DNA of 5,307 bases from Sedimentibacter sp. (lineage in GTDB: Bacteria; Bacillota; Clostridia; Tissierellales; Sedimentibacteraceae), in assembly GCA_029256005.1 (NCBI GenBank), contig JAQSYS010000154.1:1-5307 (forward strand), read 5' to 3'. A program made the position numbers and the translations under genes. Below, one piece after another: positions 1 to 5,307 of the stretch. The notes beneath the pieces were generated by a model that was given only the letters and a program-made list of their open reading frames with translations, ran no database searches and was not told the origin of the DNA. Numbering within the stretch: position 1 is the first letter of the stretch; each line of letters opens with the position of its first letter.

Positions 1-47
1 AAATTCACATTTGAAAAATTATAATTTTTTGGTTCGATTAATTTCAT
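1..47 (-). CDS. 5' end of a divergent gene, product unknown (partial)
   Basis: A minus-strand reading frame starts with ATG at 47-45 and stays open to the window edge, giving 15 codons that read MKLIEPKNYNFSNVN. An AAGGG ribosome-binding-like sequence lies at 62-58, 10 bases before the ATG. A perfect TATAAT on the minus strand (82-77) lies about 30 bases upstream, but no good -35 box is found 16-18 bases before it. Another ATG at 57-55 is closer to the AAGGG but its frame stops after 12 codons, so it was not chosen. The fragment is too short to recognise a family. A gene transcribed divergently from polA is plausible, but 15 codons could be open by chance, so confidence is moderate. Confidence 0.45.
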   Translation of the reverse strand, partial: MKLIEPKNYNFSNVN

Positions 48-82
48 AAATATTCATCCCTTCACTTTTATATTTAATTATA

Positions 83-98
83 TGTTTGATTGTTTGAT
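83..98. repeat. tandem 8-bp direct repeat (TGTTTGAT x2)
   Basis: Two exact copies of TGTTTGAT lie head to tail at 83-90 and 91-98, in the space between the divergent gene and polA. They sit directly upstream of the minus-strand TATAAT at 82-77, where a regulator of the divergent gene could bind. In DNA this AT-rich a short repeat may also be chance. Confidence 0.4.
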
Positions 99-119
99 AT
101 ATGATATTGAAAATATTCC

Positions 120-148
120 TTTACCATAAGATTAGATGTTGTTATAAT
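120..148 (+). promoter_or_regulatory. probable polA promoter (sigma-A type)
   Basis: A perfect -10 box TATAAT (143-148) is preceded at exactly 17 bases by TTTACC (120-125), a 4 of 6 match to TTGACA. Transcription would start near 155, leaving a leader of about 90 bases before the polA ATG. No attenuator hairpin or riboswitch-like structure was seen in that leader. The hexamers are visible in the sequence; promoter activity is inferred. Confidence 0.5.
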
Positions 149-158
149 AATTTATAAC
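141..158. repeat. inverted repeat over the polA -10 box
   Basis: GTTATAA (141-147) and TTATAAC (152-158) are perfect 7-base inverted arms separated by TAAT. The left arm overlaps the TATAAT box (143-148), a position typical of a repressor operator. The arms are almost all A and T and the core TTATAA is self-complementary, so chance is a serious alternative. Confidence 0.3.
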
Positions 159-244
159 TAATCAACGATTCTTAAAATTAATATTATTTTGTTTCTCATC
201 TAATAATTCATAAACATAAGATAAAATTCATTCAAGGAGATACC

Positions 245-2977
245 ATGAATAATAAAATAATGATATTAGACGGTAACAGCATTCTTTTCAGGGCTTTTTT
301 TGCAATGCCACCGTTGAAAACCAAAAAGGGGCAATATACAAATGCAGTATATGGATTTTTAAGCATGTTGTATAAACTTTTAGAAACATATTCTCCTGAT
401 TACATATGTACAGCTTTTGACCCTAAAAAGCCTTCATTCAGGCATGAGCAGTACAAAGACTACAAAGCTACAAGAGCAAAAGCACCCAATGAATTGGTAG
501 AACAATTTCAGCTTATTAGAGACGTTTTGGAAATACATAACATTAAATGCATAGAAGTAGAAGGTTTTGAAGCAGATGATGTGGCAGGAACATTTGCGAA
601 TTACGCGGCGGAGCAAGGAGCAGATGTATATCTAGTTACCAGTGATAAGGATTATCTTCAGCTTATTGATGAAAATACAAAGGTTGTACTTACCAAAAAA
701 GGTGTTACTAACACAGTGGAAATGGATTTGAAGGCAATGGACGAGCAATATGGCATTAGTCCAACTCAGTTTATTGATTTGAAAGCACTTATGGGAGATC
801 CATCTGATAATATCCCAGGTGTTGGCGGCGTGGGAGAAAAAACCGCATTAAAACTCATTCAGGAATATGGAAGTCTGAATGGTGTTTATGAAAATATTGA
901 TTCCATAAAGGGAAAACTAAGGGAAAAACTCGAATCAGATAAAATGCAGGCATATATGAGCCAGACATTAGCCAGAATTATAAGAGATATACCGTTAGAG
1001 TTTAATTTAAATGATTATAGAACTCAAAAGCCTGATTCTAAAAAGCTTCTTACATTGTATGATGAACTGGAATTTAGGATATTTAAAAAAAGAATAGCGG
1101 ATATTGAACTTGAACCTGAATCTGAGCCCGAAGCTCAAATGTCAATGTTTGATCAGAATGATACGGAAATGTCACTTCTTAAAGATATACCTTTGAATAA
1201 AATTGATATTATATATGTCGATAACGAAGAAGGTATCAATAAAGCTGTTGAAAATATAGACATGAGCAAAAAGCTTGCAGTAAAAATTCTTATGGATTCT
1301 GACAGAACATTGTACAGTCAGGCTGTAGCTGTCGGAATTTCCGACTGCAACAATATTTATTATATAGATATAGAAAAAATTGAAGAAACTAAAGTTTTGA
1401 AAATGTTAACCAATGTTTTCGAAAAAAGTGATATAATGACCATTGGCCATAGTATTAAGAACGAAGTAATTTATTTAATGAAAAAAGATATTGAGTTAAA
1501 AAACATTTATTTTGATTCAGAAATTGGCAAGTATCTTTTAGAGCCTTCTGAAAGCTCATATTCCATAGATAAAATTGCATATGAATATTTAAAAGAAGAA
1601 ATTCCTTCAGAAAATGACATTTTAGGAACAGGGAAAAAAAGGATGTCATTTAAGGAATTAGACTTAGAAAAAAGAAAAAACTATGTTTATAATTATTTAA
1701 GCACTGTCATAAAAACAGAAAAACTCATAACAGATGAAATTAATGAACTTGGAATGACAGATTTATTCCAAATAATTGAGTTGCCATTAATAGAAGTATT
1801 GGCATACATGGAGTTTGTGGGCTTTAAGGTAGATTCAGATGTTATTGACAACCTAGGGTTACATTTCAAGGATAAAATTTCTTCTCTTGAAACAGAAATA
1901 TACGAAAAGGCAGGGGAAAGCTTCAATATTAATTCTCCAAAGCAGTTAGCTGTCATATTGTTTGAAAAACTTGGTCTTCCTGTAATTAAAAAAACTAAGA
2001 CAGGTATATCAACTGATGCAGAGGTTCTTGACCGCTTGAAGTCTGATCATGAAGTTGTCAGCTTGATTGTTGAATATAGGCAGATGGTTAAACTGAACTC
2101 TACATATGTTGAAGGTCTAAAAAATGTTATAAGCAAAGATACAGGAAGAGTTCATTCCTCCTTTAATCAAACTATTGCTGCAACAGGCAGGATTTCTAGC
2201 ACAGAGCCAAATCTTCAAAACATTCCTACAAGAACACAAGAAGGCCGTGAGCTTAGAAAAGCATTTGTAGCAGAAGAAAATTATATTCTTTGTGATGCTG
2301 ATTATTCGCAAATTGAACTCAGGGTGCTTGCACACCTTGCAGATGAACAAAACTTAATAGAAGCATTTTTAAATAATGAAGATATACACACAAAGACTGC
2401 TTCACAGGTTTTTCATGTCGGAATAGAAGAAGTTACATCTGAAATGAGAAGCAGAGCCAAGGCTGTAAACTTTGGAATTGTATACGGTATAAGTGATTAT
2501 GGCTTAAGCAGGGACTTAAGTATTCCAAGAAAAGAAGCTAAAATGTACATAGAAAATTATTTAAGCTTTTTCGGCAATATAGATAAGTATATGAAAGATA
2601 TTGTTGAACAAGGAAAGAATGACGGATATGTTACGACATACTTTGGAAGAAGAAGAAATATCCCTGAGCTTGCTTCAAGGAATTTTAACATACGATCCTT
2701 TGGAGAAAGAATTGCCCTTAACACTCCGGTACAAGGCACTGCTGCTGATATTATTAAGGCTGCTATGGTAGGTGTATATAAAAGATTAAAAAATAACAAT
2801 ATGAAATCCAGACTTATTTTACAAATTCATGACGAACTGATTATTGAAGCATATGAGCCTGAGCTTGAAGATGTTAAAAAAATATTAAAAGAAGAAATGG
2901 AAAATGTAGTTGAAGGCTTTAAAGTTAAGTTGAAATCAGATGTGAATGTAGGAAGAAGCTGGTATGAAGCAAAATAA
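245..2977 (+). CDS. polA: DNA polymerase I (5' nuclease plus polymerase, no proofreading)
   Basis: PolA removes RNA primers and fills gaps during lagging-strand maturation and excision repair. At 910 residues it is full length for the family. The 5'-3' nuclease domain (about 1-285) keeps its metal-binding acidic residues: D9, D59, E109-D111-D112, D134, D136, D185 and D188, followed by the helix-hairpin-helix GVGGVGEKTA (192-201). The central exonuclease-like domain (about 320-500) lacks every catalytic acid: positions equal to E. coli D355, E357, D424 and D501 appear to be K347, L349, E407 and Y484. The polymerase domain has ATGRISS and PNLQNIP (646-661), motif A DYSQIELR with catalytic D686, motif B with R735, K739, F743 and Y747, and motif C HDE with catalytic D863. 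An acidic linker carries QMSMF (298-302), resembling a sliding-clamp binding peptide. The ATG at 245 follows AAGGAGA (234-240) by 4 bases. First gene of an operon with coaE. Confidence 0.98.
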   Translation: MNNKIMILDGNSILFRAFFAMPPLKTKKGQYTNAVYGFLSMLYKLLETYSPDYICTAFDPKKPSFRHEQYKDYKATRAKAPNELVEQFQLIRDVLEIHNIKCIEVEGFEADDVAGTFANYAAEQGADVYLVTSDKDYLQLIDENTKVVLTKKGVTNTVEMDLKAMDEQYGISPTQFIDLKALMGDPSDNIPGVGGVGEKTALKLIQEYGSLNGVYENIDSIKGKLREKLESDKMQAYMSQTLARIIRDIPLEFNLNDYRTQKPDSKKLLTLYDELEFRIFKKRIADIELEPESEPEAQMSMFDQNDTEMSLLKDIPLNKIDIIYVDNEEGINKAVENIDMSKKLAVKILMDSDRTLYSQAVAVGISDCNNIYYIDIEKIEETKVLKMLTNVFEKSDIMTIGHSIKNEVIYLMKKDIELKNIYFDSEIGKYLLEPSESSYSIDKIAYEYLKEEIPSENDILGTGKKRMSFKELDLEKRKNYVYNYLSTVIKTEKLITDEINELGMTDLFQIIELPLIEVLAYMEFVGFKVDSDVIDNLGLHFKDKISSLETEIYEKAGESFNINSPKQLAVILFEKLGLPVIKKTKTGISTDAEVLDRLKSDHEVVSLIVEYRQMVKLNSTYVEGLKNVISKDTGRVHSSFNQTIAATGRISSTEPNLQNIPTRTQEGRELRKAFVAEENYILCDADYSQIELRVLAHLADEQNLIEAFLNNEDIHTKTASQVFHVGIEEVTSEMRSRAKAVNFGIVYGISDYGLSRDLSIPRKEAKMYIENYLSFFGNIDKYMKDIVEQGKNDGYVTTYFGRRRNIPELASRNFNIRSFGERIALNTPVQGTAADIIKAAMVGVYKRLKNNNMKSRLILQIHDELIIEAYEPELEDVKKILKEEMENVVEGFKVKLKSDVNVGRSWYEAK
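2950..2955 (+). promoter_or_regulatory. coaE ribosome binding site inside polA
   Basis: AGGAAG lies 8 bases before the coaE ATG and within the last codons of polA. It supports the ATG at 2964, and therefore the 14-base overlap, as the true coaE start. Ribosomes finishing polA would pass over it, which fits translational coupling. Confidence 0.6.
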
Positions 2978-3590
2978 AAGAGTTATAGTGATAACTGGTA
3001 GCATTGGGACCGGTAAATCAACTGCTGTAAATATAATAAAAGATTTGGGATTTAATGTACTGGATTCAGATAAAATTGTGCATGAGGGTTATAATAAGGA
3101 TAGTGAGCTTTATCATAATGTAGTAAATTATTTCGGAGAAGAAATATTGAATAAAGATTTAACTATAAACAGGATGAAGCTTGGTAAGATAGTCTTCAAT
3201 GATGAGGAATGTTTAAAAACATTAAATAAAATAGTCCATGTATATGTCATTGATGTTTTAATGAAAGGTATTGAAGAAAGCAATTCAAATGTTATCTTTC
3301 TCGATATTCCATTAATTTTAGAAAATTTAAAGCAGGAAAAAGAATATAGCTTAAAATTTGATGAAATTTGGTTGGTTTATGTAAGCCCTGAAACTCAAAA
3401 AGAAAGACTAAAGAAGAGGGCTTTAAAGGAAAACAAAAACGTAGAGGATGTCTTGAGTATTATCAAAAAGCAAATCCCTATTGATGAGAAGGTTTCAATG
3501 GTTGATGAGATAATTAACAATGAGGGCACAATAGAGGAGCTAGAAACAAAAATAAAAGATCTTCTCGAAAAAAAAGGTATAGGTTGGTGA
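2964..3590 (+). CDS. coaE: dephospho-CoA kinase
   Basis: CoaE is a cytoplasmic P-loop kinase that phosphorylates the 3'-hydroxyl of the ribose of dephospho-CoA with ATP, the last step of coenzyme A synthesis. The 208-residue length is usual. The Walker A loop is GSIGTGKST (12-20), where most relatives have GGIGSGKST. Next come the substrate-site pattern LDSDKIVHE (33-41, D34 and D36), LDIPLILE (113-120) matching the family's DIPLLFE, the lid segment with E143, Q145, R148, L149 and R152, then QIP (170-172) and the nucleotide-base region IINNEGT (183-189). One change is visible: the common HP of the LNxIxHP pattern is HV here (H92-V93). The start overlaps the last 14 bases of polA in another frame. 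A polA-coaE pair is a familiar arrangement in Firmicutes. The next gene begins 4 bases after the stop, so all three are probably one transcript. Confidence 0.95.
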   Translation: MKQNKRVIVITGSIGTGKSTAVNIIKDLGFNVLDSDKIVHEGYNKDSELYHNVVNYFGEEILNKDLTINRMKLGKIVFNDEECLKTLNKIVHVYVIDVLMKGIEESNSNVIFLDIPLILENLKQEKEYSLKFDEIWLVYVSPETQKERLKKRALKENKNVEDVLSIIKKQIPIDEKVSMVDEIINNEGTIEELETKIKDLLEKKGIGW

Positions 3591-3594
3591 ATTT

Positions 3595-4215
3595 ATGGCA
3601 AGAAGGCGCAGTATGTACAGCAAGAAAAGAAAAGTTAATTATGGCCGAATAATACTATTAGTGTTGCTGTTAGCAGCAGTTATAATATTGATATCAACGC
3701 TTTTCAGAAAGAATGAATACATAAGTGCTATTGATGAAGTTTTACAAGGCAATATAGAAGAAGTATCAGGATCTATCAGCAGTATTTCAGATGTTGATAT
3801 AACTGTTTATTCAAATAAGGGAATCAGATATACTAACCAGCATGAAGACATAAAAAAAATAAAAAGCTTTGATGGAACTAATCCAGAGAATACAGAAAAG
3901 ACTGAAAAAATCAAGCAGTTATTTAGAAGTTTGTATAAATCTAAGAAAGCTACATTGGTTGAAGATCTGCCTTTGAAAAAAAATGGGTATTATTGGATTG
4001 ATGCTGATTTTATTGTTAAAGATGAAAAATTGTTTTTTGGTGACACAGAGGAATTTAATTTTGATTTGTATTATGATATTGAAACTAGGAACATCTATAT
4101 AAAGCAAAAATATTACTCTGAATTCAGCACTAAGAACAATGAACTGAAGCTACAGGGATATGAGGCTACAGATGAATTCGTAAAATTAATTGATGAGTTG
4201 ATTAAGGCTGAATAG
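3595..4215 (+). CDS. single-pass membrane protein of unknown function
   Basis: I do not recognise this 206-residue protein. A short, very basic N-terminus (residues 1-17, RRR and KKRK clusters) is followed by one strongly hydrophobic stretch (about 18-37). By the positive-inside rule this predicts an N-terminal anchor with about 168 residues outside the cell. No cleavage site or lipobox is evident. The exterior part is hydrophilic and mixed in charge. It contains a Ser/Ile-rich segment (57-67), a Glu/Lys/Thr-rich segment (83-118) and a Tyr- and Phe-rich segment (132-175) with alternating hydrophobic residues that suggests beta strands. There are no cysteines and no catalytic motif I can name. 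The ATG lies 4 bases after the coaE stop; GGTGA (3586-3590) overlapping that stop is the likely ribosome binding site. A terminator follows, so this is the last gene of the polA-coaE operon. In several clostridia a lytic transglycosylase gene sits here; this protein shows no such motif. Confidence 0.85.
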   Translation: MARRRSMYSKKRKVNYGRIILLVLLLAAVIILISTLFRKNEYISAIDEVLQGNIEEVSGSISSISDVDITVYSNKGIRYTNQHEDIKKIKSFDGTNPENTEKTEKIKQLFRSLYKSKKATLVEDLPLKKNGYYWIDADFIVKDEKLFFGDTEEFNFDLYYDIETRNIYIKQKYYSEFSTKNNELKLQGYEATDEFVKLIDELIKAE

Positions 4216-4228
4216 GCATTTAAAAATA

Positions 4229-4257
4229 AAAAAACGAGAATTTAATTCTCGTTTTTT
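4229..4257. terminator. bidirectional rho-independent terminator
   Basis: CGAGAA (4235-4240) pairs perfectly with TTCTCG (4246-4251) around a 5-base loop. T6 follows on the plus strand (4252-4257) and, read on the minus strand, T7 follows (4234-4228), so the stem can extend with A-T pairs in either direction. It lies 13 bases after the stop of the plus-strand membrane protein gene and 10 bases after the stop of the minus-strand secreted protein gene. It probably ends both transcripts. Confidence 0.85.
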
Positions 4258-4267
4258 ATATAGTCTA

Positions 4268-4759
4268 TTATTTTACTACTTCATATGAACCGCGGACCAT
4301 GAAAATTGCATAGCTGTCAGTGTATACACCTCTACCGTCATCTCTTGGAACTATTAATAAATTGTTCGGTACTACATCCATACCAGTAACAAAGTCTTTT
4401 CCAAGTGTAACATTTGTCAAACCGCCTAGCTCACTGCCTATAATTTTGGCTTCTCCGCCTCTTAAAATAATCTCTGTTCCTGCACCACATATTATTTTTT
4501 CGCCTGTCTTAATTTCTACGACATCCAAGGCTAAAGAGGAGTTCCCATTACCAGGTGTTTCTGTTGAACCACCTAAGTCATTAATTTGTTCTTTGATTTC
4601 TTCAATGTCTTCTAAGCTGTATTTTTCTATCAAATCTTCCAAACGATCATTAAGGTAGCTTAATACAACTATGGGATCATTTGAGTCACCCGGAGCTGCA
4701 AATATTACCGAAGTGAGTGCAAATGTTAGTATTACTGCAATAATCAGGATTTTTTTCAA
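4268..4759 (-). CDS. small secreted protein of unknown function
   Basis: This 163-residue protein has a clear signal peptide: MKK, a hydrophobic core (about 4-20), and a likely signal peptidase I cut after A21 (IFA before APGD). The mature part starts with an acidic segment containing DPIVVLSYLNDRL (28-40), then a predicted amphipathic or coiled-coil helix (about 34-62). A Gly/Ser/Thr/Pro linker follows (63-76). The C-terminal half (79-163) is beta-strand-like, with GTEIILRGGEA (94-104), LGGLTNVT (111-118) and LLIVPRDDGRG (134-144). I recall similar unnamed short exported proteins in clostridial genomes with the same DP-x-x-x-LSY start and VPRDDGRG end; this is memory, not a search. It has one cysteine (C91), no lipobox and no wall-anchor motif. 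The start is TTG at 4759-4757, supported by the ribosome binding site and the signal peptide. It is transcribed alone, convergent with the polA operon. Confidence 0.85.
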   Translation of the reverse strand: MKKILIIAVILTFALTSVIFAAPGDSNDPIVVLSYLNDRLEDLIEKYSLEDIEEIKEQINDLGGSTETPGNGNSSLALDVVEIKTGEKIICGAGTEIILRGGEAKIIGSELGGLTNVTLGKDFVTGMDVVPNNLLIVPRDDGRGVYTDSYAIFMVRGSYEVVK

Positions 4760-4767
4760 AATAACAA

Positions 4768-4774
4768 CTCCCTT
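4768..4774 (-). promoter_or_regulatory. ribosome binding site fixing the TTG start
   Basis: On the minus strand AAGGGAG ends 8 bases before TTG (4759-4757). No in-frame ATG lies between this site and the signal peptide, and the next residues are KK plus a hydrophobic core, so TTG is the likely start codon. TTG starts often lower translation. Confidence 0.7.
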
Positions 4775-4801
4775 ACATTCTATGTATATTGATTTAATGA
4801 T

Positions 4802-4830
4802 ATTTTATATTATAATAACAAATAATTCAA
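4802..4830 (-). promoter_or_regulatory. probable promoter of the secreted protein gene
   Basis: Read on the minus strand, TTGAAT (4830-4825) is followed after exactly 17 bases by TAAAAT (4807-4802), matching 4 of 6 and 5 of 6 of the sigma-A hexamers. Transcription would begin near 4795, about 36 bases before the TTG. A perfect TATAAT (4814-4809) overlaps the region but has no good -35 at the right distance. It is an alternative -10. Confidence 0.45.
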
Positions 4831-4909
4831 CATAAAAAGACAGAAATCATATAACATAATTTGCCAATAATAAATAGGGAATATTTGATTTTATAATGAG
4901 AAGGAATAA

Positions 4910-4957
4910 TTATACGATACACATACTATTATTTGCTTCGTTGAAACTCTCGTATAA
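4910..4957. repeat. inverted repeat in the divergent intergenic gap
   Basis: TTATACGA (4910-4917) and TCGTATAA (4950-4957) are perfect 8-base inverted arms 32 bases apart. They lie between the two divergent promoters, about 80 bases from the minus-strand -35 and about 50 from the plus-strand -35. They could be paired operator half-sites or a long-loop hairpin. The rest of this 315-base gap between genes holds only the two promoter candidates; I see no gene, RNA family or terminator in it. Confidence 0.35.
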
Positions 4958-5008
4958 GGCATAAAAACATATAATATTATCTAGTTATTATAAGACTGTA
5001 ACAAATGA

Positions 5009-5037
5009 TTGAATTTGGATAATTGAAATGATATAAT
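5009..5037 (+). promoter_or_regulatory. probable promoter of the methyltransferase gene
   Basis: TTGAAT (5009-5014) and a perfect TATAAT (5032-5037) are spaced by exactly 17 bases, which makes this the best sigma-A promoter in the window. Transcription should begin near 5044 and give a leader of about 30 bases before the ATG at 5075. Confidence 0.65.
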
Positions 5038-5074
5038 TGCAAAGTAATAAAAAACTGATGAAGAAGGTTAGAAT

Positions 5075-5307
5075 ATGCAGAAATTATGTATGACAGTAAA
5101 TAAATTGTTTAAACTGCCGGTACATCCTTTTAATTTGAGTAATGAAGGCAAAAAAACATATGCTGAATGGCAATATGAAAAAGGCATAGATACGATAAAA
5201 TTTTATCTAAAATATACCAATATTGATGAAATGTTTAAAGATAAAACTGTCTTGGACATTGGCTGTGGTGCAGGAGGCAAGACGATTTTCTATGCATCAA
5301 AGGGTGT
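5075..5307 (+). CDS. class I SAM-dependent methyltransferase (3' end missing)
   Basis: The first 77 codons are present and the frame is open at the window edge. After an N-terminal part of about 57 residues comes VLDIGCGAGGKT (59-70), the classic motif I of class I methyltransferases: a strand ending in D61, then the Gly-rich loop G63-C64-G65-A66-G67 that holds S-adenosylmethionine. The N-terminal part has HPFN (17-20) and TYAEWQYEKG (28-37), which probably form helices that cover the cofactor or substrate site. The substrate cannot be told because the later motifs and the substrate domain are outside the window. The start is ATG at 5075, with AAGAAGG (5061-5067) 7 bases before it. A second ATG at codon 6 has no ribosome binding site. 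The gene has its own promoter just upstream and begins a new unit facing away from the secreted protein gene. Confidence 0.85.
   Translation, partial: MQKLCMTVNKLFKLPVHPFNLSNEGKKTYAEWQYEKGIDTIKFYLKYTNIDEMFKDKTVLDIGCGAGGKTIFYASKG

Noticed and set aside
154..244. Possible riboswitch or attenuator in the polA leader
   Set aside because: The leader is almost all A and T, has no stable GC-containing stem, and shows no T run after a hairpin.
434..2799. Several minus-strand open frames of 60-87 codons inside polA
   Set aside because: They are antisense shadows of a strongly conserved polymerase gene, with Cys/Phe/Ile-rich translations that match no family.
3919..4107. Minus-strand 62-codon open frame within the membrane protein gene
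   Set aside because: Its translation is Phe/Ile-rich as expected for the complement of AT-rich coding DNA, and the plus-strand gene has operon context and a clear membrane segment.
4320..4658. Plus-strand 112-codon open frame
   Set aside because: It lies fully antisense to the secreted protein gene, which has a signal peptide, ribosome binding site and promoter. The plus-strand frame has a low-complexity Ser/Pro/Ile-rich translation and no ribosome binding site.
4870..4897. TATAAT at 4892-4897 as a third promoter in the intergenic gap
   Set aside because: No -35-like hexamer is found 16-18 bases upstream and no gene follows at a sensible distance. TATAAT is frequent by chance in DNA this AT-rich.
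4760..5074. Possible small RNA gene, tRNA or CRISPR repeats in the 315-base gap
   Set aside because: No cloverleaf, no evenly spaced repeats and no terminator hairpin with a T run were seen. Only promoter-like boxes and one inverted repeat are present.
5058..5093. Eleven-codon open frame beginning ATG AAG AAG, overlapping the methyltransferase start
   Set aside because: It has no ribosome binding site of its own, and its first codons are the ribosome binding site of the methyltransferase gene. A leader peptide role has no other support.

Overview
The window is AT-rich chromosomal DNA, with long A/T runs between genes, strong AAGGAG-type ribosome binding sites, AT-rich codon choice and a PolA without proofreading residues. 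It looks like a low-GC Firmicute, most likely a member of the Clostridia. The exact taxon cannot be read from the sequence. No mobile element, CRISPR array, tRNA or rRNA gene was seen.

Layout. At the left edge (1-47, minus strand) are the first 15 codons of a divergent gene that runs off the window. The AT-rich space from 48 to 244 holds a probable polA promoter (120-148), a small inverted repeat over its -10 box, and a tandem 8-bp repeat nearer the divergent gene. A plus-strand operon follows: polA (245-2977, DNA polymerase I), coaE (2964-3590, dephospho-CoA kinase, overlapping polA by 14 bases), and an unrecognised 206-residue protein with one N-terminal membrane segment (3595-4215). A compact hairpin with T runs on both sides (4229-4257) probably ends this operon and also the convergent minus-strand gene beyond it (4268-4759). 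That gene encodes a small secreted protein with a signal peptide and starts with TTG. The 315-base gap from 4760 to 5074 holds two back-to-back promoter candidates and one inverted repeat. The window ends inside a class I SAM-dependent methyltransferase gene (from 5075).

How the genes relate. PolA fills gaps and removes RNA primers during replication and repair, and CoaE makes the last step of coenzyme A synthesis. Their overlap implies co-transcription and probably translational coupling, but no shared biochemical pathway. The membrane protein behind them is likely co-transcribed because it starts 4 bases after the coaE stop. The secreted protein and the methyltransferase are separate, divergently transcribed units.

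This is mostly an ordinary housekeeping region, and I found no convincing new multi-gene system. The points most worth a second look are a sliding-clamp-binding-like pentapeptide (QMSMF) in the PolA linker, the complete loss of the 3'-5' exonuclease residues in PolA, the small secreted protein with a strikingly patterned C-terminal half, and the unknown membrane protein in the polA-coaE operon.
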